Shown piece after piece: positions 7,534 to 14,740 of a stretch of 19,370 nucleotides of DNA. Under the pieces are notes generated by a model. It worked only from the letters and a program-made list of their open reading frames with translations. It did not search any database and was not told where the DNA came from. The DNA is from Deltaproteobacteria bacterium. GTDB taxonomy: Bacteria > Desulfobacterota > Desulfobacteria > Desulfobacterales > UBA11574. Position numbers and translations under genes: made by a program. The stretch covers positions 1 to 19,370 of the forward strand of contig JAFDBA010000054.1 of the NCBI GenBank assembly GCA_019313505.1. The letters are read 5' to 3'. How positions within the stretch are numbered: the first letter of the stretch is position 1; each line of letters begins with the position of its first letter.

Positions 7534-8064
7534 ATGCAAAATTATATAGATCGTATGGTTCGTGCTGCCAAGCTTGACATTAACTTATATGAAGAAGTTG
7601 AGGCTGATAAAGGATCAATGGGTCAAGCCATGGGAGTTGTTGTGCTTTCCAGTATAGCAGCCGGAATAGGAAGCATAGGAACGATAGGAGTAAAGGGGAT
7701 CATTTTTGGAGCGATCACCGCTCTTATATCATGGTATGTTTGGGCCTATATGACATATTTTATTGGTGTTAAAATCCTTCCTGAGCCCCAGACCAAAGCT
7801 GATCATGGTGAATTGTTGCGAACCATCGGTTTTTCAAGCTCTCCAGGATTAATCCGTGTATTGGCTATTATACCCGGTATATCCGGGATCATTTTTGCTA
7901 TCGCTTCAATTTGGATGTTAGTAGCCATGATCATTGCGGTAAGACAAGCTCTTGATTATCAGAGCACATTACGTGCTGTGGGTGTTTGCATGATTGGATG
8001 GGTCATTCAAGCAATAATCCTTGCGATTTTGTTTGCTGCTTTAGGGGGGAGCATTTCTGGTTGA
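7534..8064 (+). CDS. Yip1-family integral membrane protein
   Basis: 176 aa; ATG preceded by AGGGGGTTTTA. A short amphipathic N-terminus (MQNYIDRMVRAAKLDINLYEEVEAD) is followed by four to five hydrophobic spans: about 32-49, 53-78, 105-130 and 150-172. The order of an acidic pre-segment, a GSMGQAMGVV start, an inner SPGLIRVLAIIPGI span and a C-terminal ALDYQSTLRAV loop matches the Yip1/YckC-like domain of bacterial DUF-type membrane proteins. The molecular role is unknown. It may share regulation with the Zn-ribbon/TrmO gene that follows 73 nt later. Confidence 0.65.
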   Translation: MQNYIDRMVRAAKLDINLYEEVEADKGSMGQAMGVVVLSSIAAGIGSIGTIGVKGIIFGAITALISWYVWAYMTYFIGVKILPEPQTKADHGELLRTIGFSSSPGLIRVLAIIPGISGIIFAIASIWMLVAMIIAVRQALDYQSTLRAVGVCMIGWVIQAIILAILFAALGGSISG

Positions 8065-8137
8065 AAACTTAATTTGTGATTAATTTAGACTTACGGATGA
8101 ACGCTATTTAAATCTTTTTAAAGATAGGGATATCACA

Positions 8138-8641
8138 GTGAAGAATAGCAATACTATCCGTTGCGCAAAATGCGGTGCTGTCTACAGCAAAGAAGAATCT
8201 TTCATTATCGACAGCAAGAATGTGTGCAGTAGATGTCTATTCGGGGATATTTCGCCGGTGAAGATCTACCCGATTGGTTTTGTTTTCAACAAACAGGAAA
8301 GAGACAACAGTGACTTTGGTTTGTTTGGAAAAAGTCAAATCTCCCAAATCGAACTGTTTCCTTCACAAAAGCAATTTATGTACAAACTGGAAGATGAACG
8401 TAATCTAACGATTGTTTATTATTTGCATAAAGCTCGTCCGGTCAGAACCAGATTCAAGCGGGGATTGGACGGTAAAGAAGTGGGTATATTTGCTTCGCGT
8501 ACGCCGGACAGACTCTCAAGGATTGGTATTCAGTATGTTCGGCTGGTTAAGGTAGAAGGAACCACATTGGTTGTCAAAGAATTGGATGCTATTAACGGTA
8601 CCCCAGTGCTGGATATTAAATTAAAAAGGAAAATACTGTAA
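8138..8641 (+). CDS. Zinc-ribbon / TrmO-like tRNA methyltransferase fusion
   Basis: 167 aa, GTG start with AGGGA 7 nt upstream. Residues 1-35 form a zinc ribbon (CAKC at Cys9/Cys12, CSRC at Cys30/Cys33). Residues from 45 follow the TrmO (YaeB/UPF0066) plan: PIGFVFNK, ARPVRTRFKRG, GIFASRTPDRLSRIG and GTPVLDIK. TrmO adds a methyl group to t6A at position 37 of tRNA-Thr(GGU) using S-adenosylmethionine. Two points are odd. The protein is short (TrmO is about 235 aa), and the conserved RPNPIG signature reads RLSRIG here. It may therefore be a divergent or repurposed member, with the ribbon replacing other RNA-binding parts. Family placement is confident; activity is not. Confidence 0.7.
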   Translation: MKNSNTIRCAKCGAVYSKEESFIIDSKNVCSRCLFGDISPVKIYPIGFVFNKQERDNSDFGLFGKSQISQIELFPSQKQFMYKLEDERNLTIVYYLHKARPVRTRFKRGLDGKEVGIFASRTPDRLSRIGIQYVRLVKVEGTTLVVKELDAINGTPVLDIKLKRKIL

Positions 8642-8657
8642 GCATCGAAAAGTAAGG

Positions 8658-8747
8658 ATGTTACAAGATTTGCAAGACGGGAATAAGAAAATCATCCGAT
8701 TCGATTTTGTTATCAAACTTGCTTTTTTAGATAAAAGCATTTATTAA
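8658..8747 (+). pseudogene. Possible start fragment of a PD-(D/E)XK (Rpn-like) nuclease
   Basis: A 29-codon frame contains KKIIRFDFVIKLAFLDKS, which recalls the RFDxxxKxxLxDK opening of Rpn/PDDEXK_2 family proteins, and then stops. AAGG directly abuts the ATG, too close for a normal ribosome binding site. The rest of 8642-8884 shows no gene. It is probably a relic, and this reading is weak. Confidence 0.2.
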
Positions 8748-8884
8748 ATTACGTTCTGCAGTTATACAAGTGAATTCGGTAAGTTTATACTAAAGAACCA
8801 AGTGTTCACAATTACAATGTCTCAAACACAAGGATTCTATGATTAGAAGCCTATGATTACATCTGGGTTGGGGATTCCGAAAAA

Positions 8885-9613
8885 ATGGAACATACTATGT
8901 CCGTTCATCTAAAAAGCATTACACTGCGGCCTGAGAAGTACCCTACCCATGAACATTATCCCTTTACCCTTCCCATCTTTCATAAAACCAAACATTTATC
9001 CCTGGACACGCCGGTGACTTTTTTCGTTGGCGAGAACGGCACCGGCAAGTCTACTTTGCTGGAGGCGCTGGCGCACGCCTGTGATATTCACATCTGGCGT
9101 GTTTCCGGGATCACCCGTTGCCAGGTTAACCTTTTTGAAGGCCAACTGTACAATTATCTTTCCCCGGAATGGTCTAATGGGCGCGTTCCAGGGTCCTTCT
9201 TCGGCTCGGAGATGTTCAAGGATTTCGCCAATATCCTGGATGAGTGGGCGGTAACGGACCCCGGCCAACTGAAATACTTCGGCGGCAAGTCATTGGTGAC
9301 TCAGTCCCATGGTCAATCTCTAATGTCCTACTTCCGCAACCGGTACCGGATACAGGGACTCTACTTGCTCGATGAGCCCGAGACCGCGCTTTCGCCACGC
9401 AGTCAGCTTGAGTTGCTCGATATTCTGAACACGAATAGCCGGGCCGGTCACGCCCAGTTTGTCATCGCTACCCACTCCCCCATTCTGCTCGCCTGCGCCG
9501 GAGCCAGGATCTACAGTTTTGACCACGTACCCGTCTGCCCGGTGACATACGAGGAGACCGAGCACTACCAGATTTACAAGAATTTCCTAATGGATCGAAC
9601 AAAATATATGTAA
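8885..9613 (+). CDS. AAA family ATPase with ABC-type signature
   Basis: 242 aa. It has all motifs of a compact ABC-type ATPase: Walker A GENGTGKST (49-57), signature SHGQS (141-145), Walker B LYLLDEPETALS (Asp163, Glu164) and the switch His in ATHSP (His197). There is no membrane domain. The short helical part and the IHIWRVSG segment after Walker A place it with stand-alone predicted ATPases (COG3910-like). These are often linked to DNA or defence functions, but none is demonstrated. The start could be ATG 8885 or ATG 8897; neither has a strong ribosome binding site. Third-position G/C is clearly higher than in the preceding repressor/Yip1 genes, which suggests a different origin. No partner nuclease gene is adjacent. 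Confidence 0.8.
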   Translation: MEHTMSVHLKSITLRPEKYPTHEHYPFTLPIFHKTKHLSLDTPVTFFVGENGTGKSTLLEALAHACDIHIWRVSGITRCQVNLFEGQLYNYLSPEWSNGRVPGSFFGSEMFKDFANILDEWAVTDPGQLKYFGGKSLVTQSHGQSLMSYFRNRYRIQGLYLLDEPETALSPRSQLELLDILNTNSRAGHAQFVIATHSPILLACAGARIYSFDHVPVCPVTYEETEHYQIYKNFLMDRTKYM

Positions 9614-9873
9614 CCAGGATAATTTTTTAAACCGGTTCAGAAATAGCCGGTTCACCTCACAAATTGGAAGAATGTAACTTCTCAATAAGTTCTGGTGTAC
9701 TAACTTCTCAAACAGCCAGACATTTTACGTATTATCACCAGTAGGCCCCATAATTTATTGAGATGTTACGATAAACCAATCAATTCGGACTTGACATGAT
9801 TCTTGTATAATCTTACAGAAAATATAACATCACTCTAATCTCTTACCAACAACTTAATAGCAGGAGGTAAATT
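9614..9873 (+). promoter_or_regulatory. Intergenic region with weak promoter signals
   Basis: No gene is seen. AACCGG and CCGGTT (9630-9635, 9647-9652) could pair, but no T-tract follows, so I do not call a terminator. TTGACA (9791-9796) and TATAAT (9806-9811) are both consensus hexamers but are only 9 bp apart, so they cannot serve as one sigma-70 promoter; the TATAAT with a poor -35 might. AGGAGGTAAATT ahead of ATG 9874 is a strong ribosome binding site. Confidence 0.35.
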
Positions 9874-10794
9874 ATGCGTATCCTACTGATTGGACAGGCG
9901 GCATTTGGGGCAAAAGTATTGGAAGGCCTGCTGGAAAGAAACGAAAACATAATAGGGGTTTATCTGCCACCGGACAGACCGGGAGGGCGGACTGATCCGC
10001 TCAAAGATGCGGCGGTATCCAAAGGAATTGATGTCTTTCAACCGGCAACGTATAAAAATGATCAGGTATTTGACCAGTACAAGGAACTCAAACCGGATCT
10101 CACGGTCATGGCCTTTGTGACCGATATTATCCCGGAGCGCTTTTTTGAGGTCCCCACTCACGGGACCATAAATTATCATCCTTCGATTTTGCCGCGCCAT
10201 CGCGGCGCCAGTGCCATTAACTGGGCGGTAATTATGGGAGACACACGAACCGGGCTGAGCATTTTCTGGCCGGACGGGGGGATCGACACCGGGCTTATTC
10301 TACTCCAGAAAGAGATCGAGATCGGTCCGGATGACACCACCGGCGCACTCTACTTTAACCATCTCTTTCCCATGGGAGTTGATGCCATTCTCGAATCCAT
10401 CGACCTTGTCAAAGCAGGCAAGGCTCCCAAATTACCCCAGGATGAGACAGGTGCTACCTATGAACCTCCCTGTGATGACCGAGTTGCGGACATTGATTGG
10501 AACAAGCCGGCCAGAGAATTATACAATCTGGTGCGTGGTTGCGATCCCCAACCCGGTGCCTTTGCTTTGTTGAACGGTGAAAAGGTTCGCTTTTATGGCG
10601 CACAACTCATAGAAAAAAGTACCGATAAAACTCCTGGTACGATTCTCGCCGTTGACGATCAAGGGATTCATGTAGCAGTGTCAGGAGGAGAGCTTGTGGC
10701 AGGTAAAGTCCGGCCGGCCAAAGGCAAAAAAGCAGCAGCGGCCGAATTTGCGACTGAACAGGGGCTTAAGGCCGGAGATATGTTCGATAAATAA
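9874..10794 (+). CDS. 10-formyl-THF hydrolase/formyltransferase-like protein
   Basis: 306 aa with a strong AGGAGG ribosome binding site. Residues 1-205 are a formyltransferase Rossmann domain with Asn100, His102 and Asp138, the catalytic triad spacing of methionyl-tRNA formyltransferase. Over this region it follows the N-terminal hydrolase domain of 10-formyl-THF dehydrogenase (ALDH1L) more closely: IGQ near the start, YHPSILPRHRGASAINW, SIFWPDGGIDTG and LLQKE. Residues 206-306 form the Fmt_C-like domain. The aldehyde dehydrogenase half is absent. It likely removes or transfers the formyl group of 10-formyl-tetrahydrofolate in the cytoplasm, touching C1 and Wood-Ljungdahl flux. A true Fmt paralogue for initiator tRNA is the alternative, but a normal fmt usually sits beside def. 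It retains Asn100, where, as I recall, mammalian ALDH1L1 has Ile, which would favour transferase chemistry. Confidence 0.8.
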   Translation: MRILLIGQAAFGAKVLEGLLERNENIIGVYLPPDRPGGRTDPLKDAAVSKGIDVFQPATYKNDQVFDQYKELKPDLTVMAFVTDIIPERFFEVPTHGTINYHPSILPRHRGASAINWAVIMGDTRTGLSIFWPDGGIDTGLILLQKEIEIGPDDTTGALYFNHLFPMGVDAILESIDLVKAGKAPKLPQDETGATYEPPCDDRVADIDWNKPARELYNLVRGCDPQPGAFALLNGEKVRFYGAQLIEKSTDKTPGTILAVDDQGIHVAVSGGELVAGKVRPAKGKKAAAAEFATEQGLKAGDMFDK

Positions 10795-10805
10795 TAGGCG
10801 TTTAC

Positions 10806-11026
10806 GGGTTCAATGGTTCAGGGGTTCAAGGTTCCATTCTCGTCACCGGACTGCATTTTGGATGCGTATTTACGAGAAAAGCGTCAGTTTCGTCAAGCCT
10901 AATTCAAAATTTGAAGCTAAATTGGAAATTACTTGGGAAAATGAACATTTGTAACGAGGACTTCGGATCTTCAATGCCTTCTTTGTCCTTAACCCTGAAC
11001 GTTGAACCCAGAACCTGTGAACGGTT
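10806..11026. repeat. Inverted pair of GGTTCA-rich arrays
   Basis: Four GGTTCA/GGTTCC-type units occupy 10806-10835, and TGAACC/TGAACG-type units in the opposite orientation occupy 10991-11026, about 155 nt apart. Together they form an imperfect inverted repeat spanning most of the 272-nt space between two genes. No gene is visible between the arms. It may be a small non-autonomous mobile element or a slippage-prone array. Confidence 0.5.
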
Positions 11027-11066
11027 ACGATAAATGAAATGATATCCGTAACACGCAAAACAGCTT

Positions 11067-12206
11067 ATGAGTACACCCGAGAAAGAAGTTCTCGTTTTTA
11101 GCAATAAATTCCACCATCATAGTTATGGCCCCAGTCATCCCCTGAAAGTGGAACGGCTCCGGTTAACAATGGACTTGATCGGCGAATATGGAATTTTTGA
11201 TACGTCTTCGCCACCATGGGTGGAAGCAAGAGAAGCCGGCGAACAAGATGTCACACTCATTCACTCTCCTGAATATCTGGAGATACTTAAAACAGCCAAT
11301 TCGGGCAGGGCTCCCTCACAAGCATGGAAGTACGGTCTGGGCAGCGGTGATAATCCCTTATTCCCGGGTTTATATGACTGGTCTTTACTGGTCACCGGTG
11401 CGACCCTTGAATGTATCCGCCAGATATTAAACGAAAATCGTGAGATCGCATTTAATATTGCGGGCGGTTTGCATCATGCAATGCAAAGTCGGGCCTCCGG
11501 ATTCTGCTATCTTAATGATCCGGCCATAGGAATTGCCAAAATGGTTCAGGACGGTTTGCGCGTCGTCTACCTGGATGTAGATGTACACCACGGTGACGGA
11601 GTTGAAGCGGCGTTTTATAACACGGATCGAGTCCTGACCGTCTCTTTGCATCAGCATGGCCACACGCTTTTTCCGGGCACCGGTTTTCCTGACGATATAG
11701 GTCAGGGGCCGGGCCGGGGATACGCAGTCAATGTGCCGTTGGCGCCCGGGACCGATGACGATTTGTACATTTGGGTTTTTATGGAACTGGTGCCGCCGCT
11801 TGTTCATGCTTTTGATCCGGATATACTGGTTACACAACTTGGAGTGGACACCCTGGCAACCGATCCTCTGGCCAGTCTGAATCTCACGACCAACGGCTTC
11901 AGCAGAATCGTCCGGGAAATAAAATCGTGGGGTCTTAAATGGGTAGCACTGGGAGGAGGCGGATATAATGTTATGAATGTGGCCCGGGCATGGACTAAGG
12001 CATGGGCGATCATGAAAGGGGTTGAAATTCCGGACACTTTGCCCCGTGACTTTGTCAGCAAGCACCGGACCGAGCTGGGTCAAAATCTCACGCTCTCGGA
12101 TCGACCCTATAAAATTAATGGCGCAATTGCTGACTCTGCCCGGCAAATGGCATCATCGGTTGTTACAAAAATCAAGGAGACTGTTTTTCCATTGCTGGGT
12201 GCCTAA
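11067..12206 (+). CDS. Histone deacetylase / AcuC-family Zn amidohydrolase
   Basis: 379 aa, full length for the family. Active-site elements are GGLHHAM (His136, His137), DVDVHHGDG (zinc ligands Asp172 and His174), QLGVD (zinc ligand Asp261) and GGGGY (Tyr300). Family members remove acetyl groups from lysines (AcuC reactivates acetyl-CoA synthetase) or from polyamines. All catalytic residues are present, so activity is expected. The N-terminal KFHHHSYGPSHPLKVERL motif is typical of the AcuC branch. There is no good ribosome binding site before ATG 11067. It follows the formyl-THF-like gene after a repeat-filled gap and converges on the Hdr cluster with 46 nt between stop codons. A role in controlling acyl-CoA or C1 enzymes by deacetylation is inference. 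Confidence 0.87.
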   Translation: MSTPEKEVLVFSNKFHHHSYGPSHPLKVERLRLTMDLIGEYGIFDTSSPPWVEAREAGEQDVTLIHSPEYLEILKTANSGRAPSQAWKYGLGSGDNPLFPGLYDWSLLVTGATLECIRQILNENREIAFNIAGGLHHAMQSRASGFCYLNDPAIGIAKMVQDGLRVVYLDVDVHHGDGVEAAFYNTDRVLTVSLHQHGHTLFPGTGFPDDIGQGPGRGYAVNVPLAPGTDDDLYIWVFMELVPPLVHAFDPDILVTQLGVDTLATDPLASLNLTTNGFSRIVREIKSWGLKWVALGGGGYNVMNVARAWTKAWAIMKGVEIPDTLPRDFVSKHRTELGQNLTLSDRPYKINGAIADSARQMASSVVTKIKETVFPLLGA

Positions 12207-12252
12207 AAACGTATATCCTGAATTCCTTGGAAAACAGATAAGAAGATTCGGA

Positions 12253-13068
12253 TTATACGATGTCTTGTTTGAGCTTTTTGCTTAACGATTCCAGTTCAGG
12301 CGAGATTTTTGGTTTCGTCAGGACAACTATCAGGTCAAAGGCTTTTTGCTTATTTTCGCCGTTTGCTGAATATTTAAGGAGCAAAGGTTCTTTCGGAGAC
12401 TCTCCTTTTTCAACCGACTCCGGTGATCCAGCTATAATCTGAAGCCCCGGGATTTTCTCTGCTTGGGCAAAAAACTTTTCTTGAAAGGATTCACATAAAG
12501 GGGAGATCAGAACCATCTCCAGATCTTTTGTTTTGTCAAGGGCAATGACGGATTGGTTCACACCCAGTACCTGGCTGGAAAGAAGATGCGCTTCATCATC
12601 TCCTGTATCTCCCTGAACAACGGCAATACGGCCGGGGAGCTCGCCATCCAGAGGCGAAACCACCATCCCGTTGAAGGGACCGGTCGGTGAGAGCATCCGC
12701 TCGAACTGTAAATCGGTGATCACATCCGCGTACTTTCCATAACCCAATTGGGGGTTGAACGGATAAAATGCGTTATCCTGGCCTTTTGTTATAATGACCT
12801 CGTCAAATTCCAATTCCAACTCTTCATCAGGAATATCAAAATCAATGGCTTCGGGCTTACATTCAGCCCAGCAAAGGGCACAGCCCAAACAGCGCCGGCA
12901 ACTGAGGCATCGCCTGGCTTCTTGAATAGCTATCTTTTCAGGAAAACCGGTCTCTACTTCCGTGAAATTTTCTCTTCTTTCATCCACCGAAATCTCCGGC
13001 ATTTCCGCCCGTGGAGACGGTACATCACCGAACGGTATAATATAGCGCTTTTCCTTTTCATATATCAT
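12253..13068 (-). CDS. Ferredoxin plus degenerate HdrA-like C-terminal protein
   Basis: 271 aa. ATG 13068 directly follows the previous gene's TAA, with GGAG nearby, so translation is coupled. Residues 20-50 (AEMPEISVDERRENF, then EARRCLSC) match the linker that normally follows a GltD domain. The cysteine-rich CLSCRRCLGCALCWAEC (about 54-70) could hold one or two Fe-S clusters. Residues from about 110 follow HdrA: DVITDLQFERMLSPTGP is the standard HdrA segment, but where HdrA has QCVGSRD this protein has VVQGDTGDD, and later HdrA cysteines are gone. It looks like the detached tail of the preceding GltD/HdrA hybrid, and I expect the two to form one subunit. Its lost cysteines suggest a structural or electron-relay role through the N-terminal cluster. 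Confidence 0.65.
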   Translation of the reverse strand: MIYEKEKRYIIPFGDVPSPRAEMPEISVDERRENFTEVETGFPEKIAIQEARRCLSCRRCLGCALCWAECKPEAIDFDIPDEELELEFDEVIITKGQDNAFYPFNPQLGYGKYADVITDLQFERMLSPTGPFNGMVVSPLDGELPGRIAVVQGDTGDDEAHLLSSQVLGVNQSVIALDKTKDLEMVLISPLCESFQEKFFAQAEKIPGLQIIAGSPESVEKGESPKEPLLLKYSANGENKQKAFDLIVVLTKPKISPELESLSKKLKQDIV

Positions 13069-14736
13069 TTATTTGCTCCTCAGGTACTCATGAATTCCAA
13101 CAGCCGCATGTTTGCCGGCGGCAACCGCACGAATGGCAATATCCGGGCCGGTCACCACATCACCTCCGGCAAACACCCCCGGAACATTGGTTGCACCGGT
13201 TTCCTCATCGATTCCAAAGGTGTTCCAGCGAGATAGGTTTAAATTATGATCTTCGGGGAGAAAGCTCAAATCCGTACCTTGACTGATGGCCGGCACTATG
13301 GTTTCAGCATCAATGATATATTCAGAACCTTCAATGGGAACCGGTCGCCTGCGTCCTGAATCATCCGGTTCTCCAAGTTCCATTTTTATGCATTTCATGC
13401 CGGTAACTTTTCCATTTGCACCCAGGATTTCCACAGGTGCGGCAAGGTACTGAAGAATGACTCCCTCATGCTCGGCGGCATCGATTTCCCAAGAATTGGC
13501 CGGCATCTCCTTTTTGGTTCTGCGGTAGAGAATATATACTTCATCAAATCCCATACGCCAGCCCACACGGGCCGAGTCTATTGCCGCATTACCCCCTCCG
13601 ATCACAATAAGCTTTCCTTTTGCTTTCGGAAGATTGCCCAGGGCCTGCTCTCTTAAAAAAGTCACGCAGTCTATGATTCCTTCAAATTCATCCTCGCCGG
13701 GAATCCGCAATTTTAAACCCTGATGACAACCGGCGCCGATAAACACCGCATCAAAATCATTCTGCAAGTCTTCAAAAGCGACATCTTTCCCGATGCGAGT
13801 ATTGTATTGAATTTCAACTCCCATATTGCAAATAAGGTCCACTTCTCGCTGAAGCAGCTTTTTGGGCAATCTGTATTCAGGAATGCCGACCCAAAGATAG
13901 CCTCCGGGAACAGGGAGCGCTTCAAAAATCTTTATATGTTCATATCCCATTCTTGCCAGGTCATGTGCACAGGTCAATCCGGCCGGACCGGCGCCGACAA
14001 TGGCAATCTTTTCCGGATACTTCTGCTCGGGAGTTTCATAGACCGGTTCTACGCCCTGGTCCAGCTCTACATCTGCAACAAATCGCTTGAGAAAGCAGAT
14101 GCTGATCGGTTCATCCAGATACTGGCGGTTGCAGGCTGTTTCACACGGATGGGGACAGATTCGGCCGATACTGCCTGGAAGCGGAAGTCTTTCTCTGATT
14201 TTAGCCAAAGATTCCAAATGCTTGCCGTCGGCAATCAAACCCACATAGGAACGGATATCCAGATTAACGGGGCATGTCTCCTGGCAGACAGGCATATCTT
14301 CTTTATAGATATTGTATTCACTCGTTGTAAGATTACAGTGATCAATGGCTGTACGAAAGCCCAAACCCTCATCAAAATCGTCAAACATGTTAACCGGGCA
14401 GACCTGTATGCAGGCCTTGCAGTCGTTGCACTTACTGTTATCAACCCGGAGGCTGTGTTTCAGGATGCGGACTCTTTGTTTACCGTTATCCCGGTTGACC
14501 TTCTTGATATCACTGTATGTGAGGATGCGGATATTGTTATGATCGCGCACCTTGTCCAGATCAGGATTCATAAATGCTTGTTCCGGCCTGATGAGTCTGT
14601 CCCTGGGAATCCTCTCAGCACCTAATGTGGGAAATTTCTCCACAATAGTAACCTGAGCCCCTGCTTCTGCTTGTTCAAGGGCGGTACGGACCCCATCGAG
14701 CCCTCCTCCAACAATCAATACTGTTTTGTCATCCAC
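13069..14736 (-). CDS. GltD/HdrA hybrid flavoprotein, NAD(P)H-oxidoreductase arm
   Basis: 555 aa; GTG 14736 is the start (GAGGTG 7 nt upstream; the ATG four bases later is out of frame). It starts like HdrA with a flavin motif (IVGGGLDGVRTALEQAEAG), but the segment that carries the redox-active Cys/Sec in HdrA reads ERIPRDRLIRPEQAF with no cysteine. A ferredoxin motif CNDCKACIQVCP follows near 99-110. The rest is a GltD-like module: CQETCPVNLDI and CPHPCETACNR clusters, an FAD site (IVGAGPAGLTCA), an NAD(P) site (IGGGNAAIDSARV) and FAGGDVVTGP near the C-terminus. GltD-type subunits pass electrons from NAD(P)H through flavin to Fe-S clusters. In this operon it would connect an NAD(P) pool to the HdrA/MvhD proteins. 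The direction of electron flow is not visible. Confidence 0.82.
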   Translation of the reverse strand: MDDKTVLIVGGGLDGVRTALEQAEAGAQVTIVEKFPTLGAERIPRDRLIRPEQAFMNPDLDKVRDHNNIRILTYSDIKKVNRDNGKQRVRILKHSLRVDNSKCNDCKACIQVCPVNMFDDFDEGLGFRTAIDHCNLTTSEYNIYKEDMPVCQETCPVNLDIRSYVGLIADGKHLESLAKIRERLPLPGSIGRICPHPCETACNRQYLDEPISICFLKRFVADVELDQGVEPVYETPEQKYPEKIAIVGAGPAGLTCAHDLARMGYEHIKIFEALPVPGGYLWVGIPEYRLPKKLLQREVDLICNMGVEIQYNTRIGKDVAFEDLQNDFDAVFIGAGCHQGLKLRIPGEDEFEGIIDCVTFLREQALGNLPKAKGKLIVIGGGNAAIDSARVGWRMGFDEVYILYRRTKKEMPANSWEIDAAEHEGVILQYLAAPVEILGANGKVTGMKCIKMELGEPDDSGRRRPVPIEGSEYIIDAETIVPAISQGTDLSFLPEDHNLNLSRWNTFGIDEETGATNVPGVFAGGDVVTGPDIAIRAVAAGKHAAVGIHEYLRSK

Positions 14737-14740
14737 TGTA

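Noticed and set aside
9630..9652. AACCGG/CCGGTT hairpin as a terminator
   Set aside because: No T-tract follows on either strand, and the pairing arises partly because CCGG is self-complementary; a CCGGTTCA direct repeat explains it equally well.
9791..9811. TTGACA plus TATAAT as a consensus sigma-70 promoter
   Set aside because: The spacing is 9 bp, far from 16-18 bp, so the two hexamers cannot act together.
11427..12146. 239-codon minus-strand frame opposite the deacetylase gene
   Set aside because: The sense strand carries all catalytic motifs of the HDAC family; the antisense product is unlike a folded protein.
13723..14625. 300-codon plus-strand frame opposite the GltD hybrid
   Set aside because: It lies antisense within a clearly recognised flavoprotein gene, has no ribosome binding site or family resemblance, and is a shadow of that gene's codon bias.
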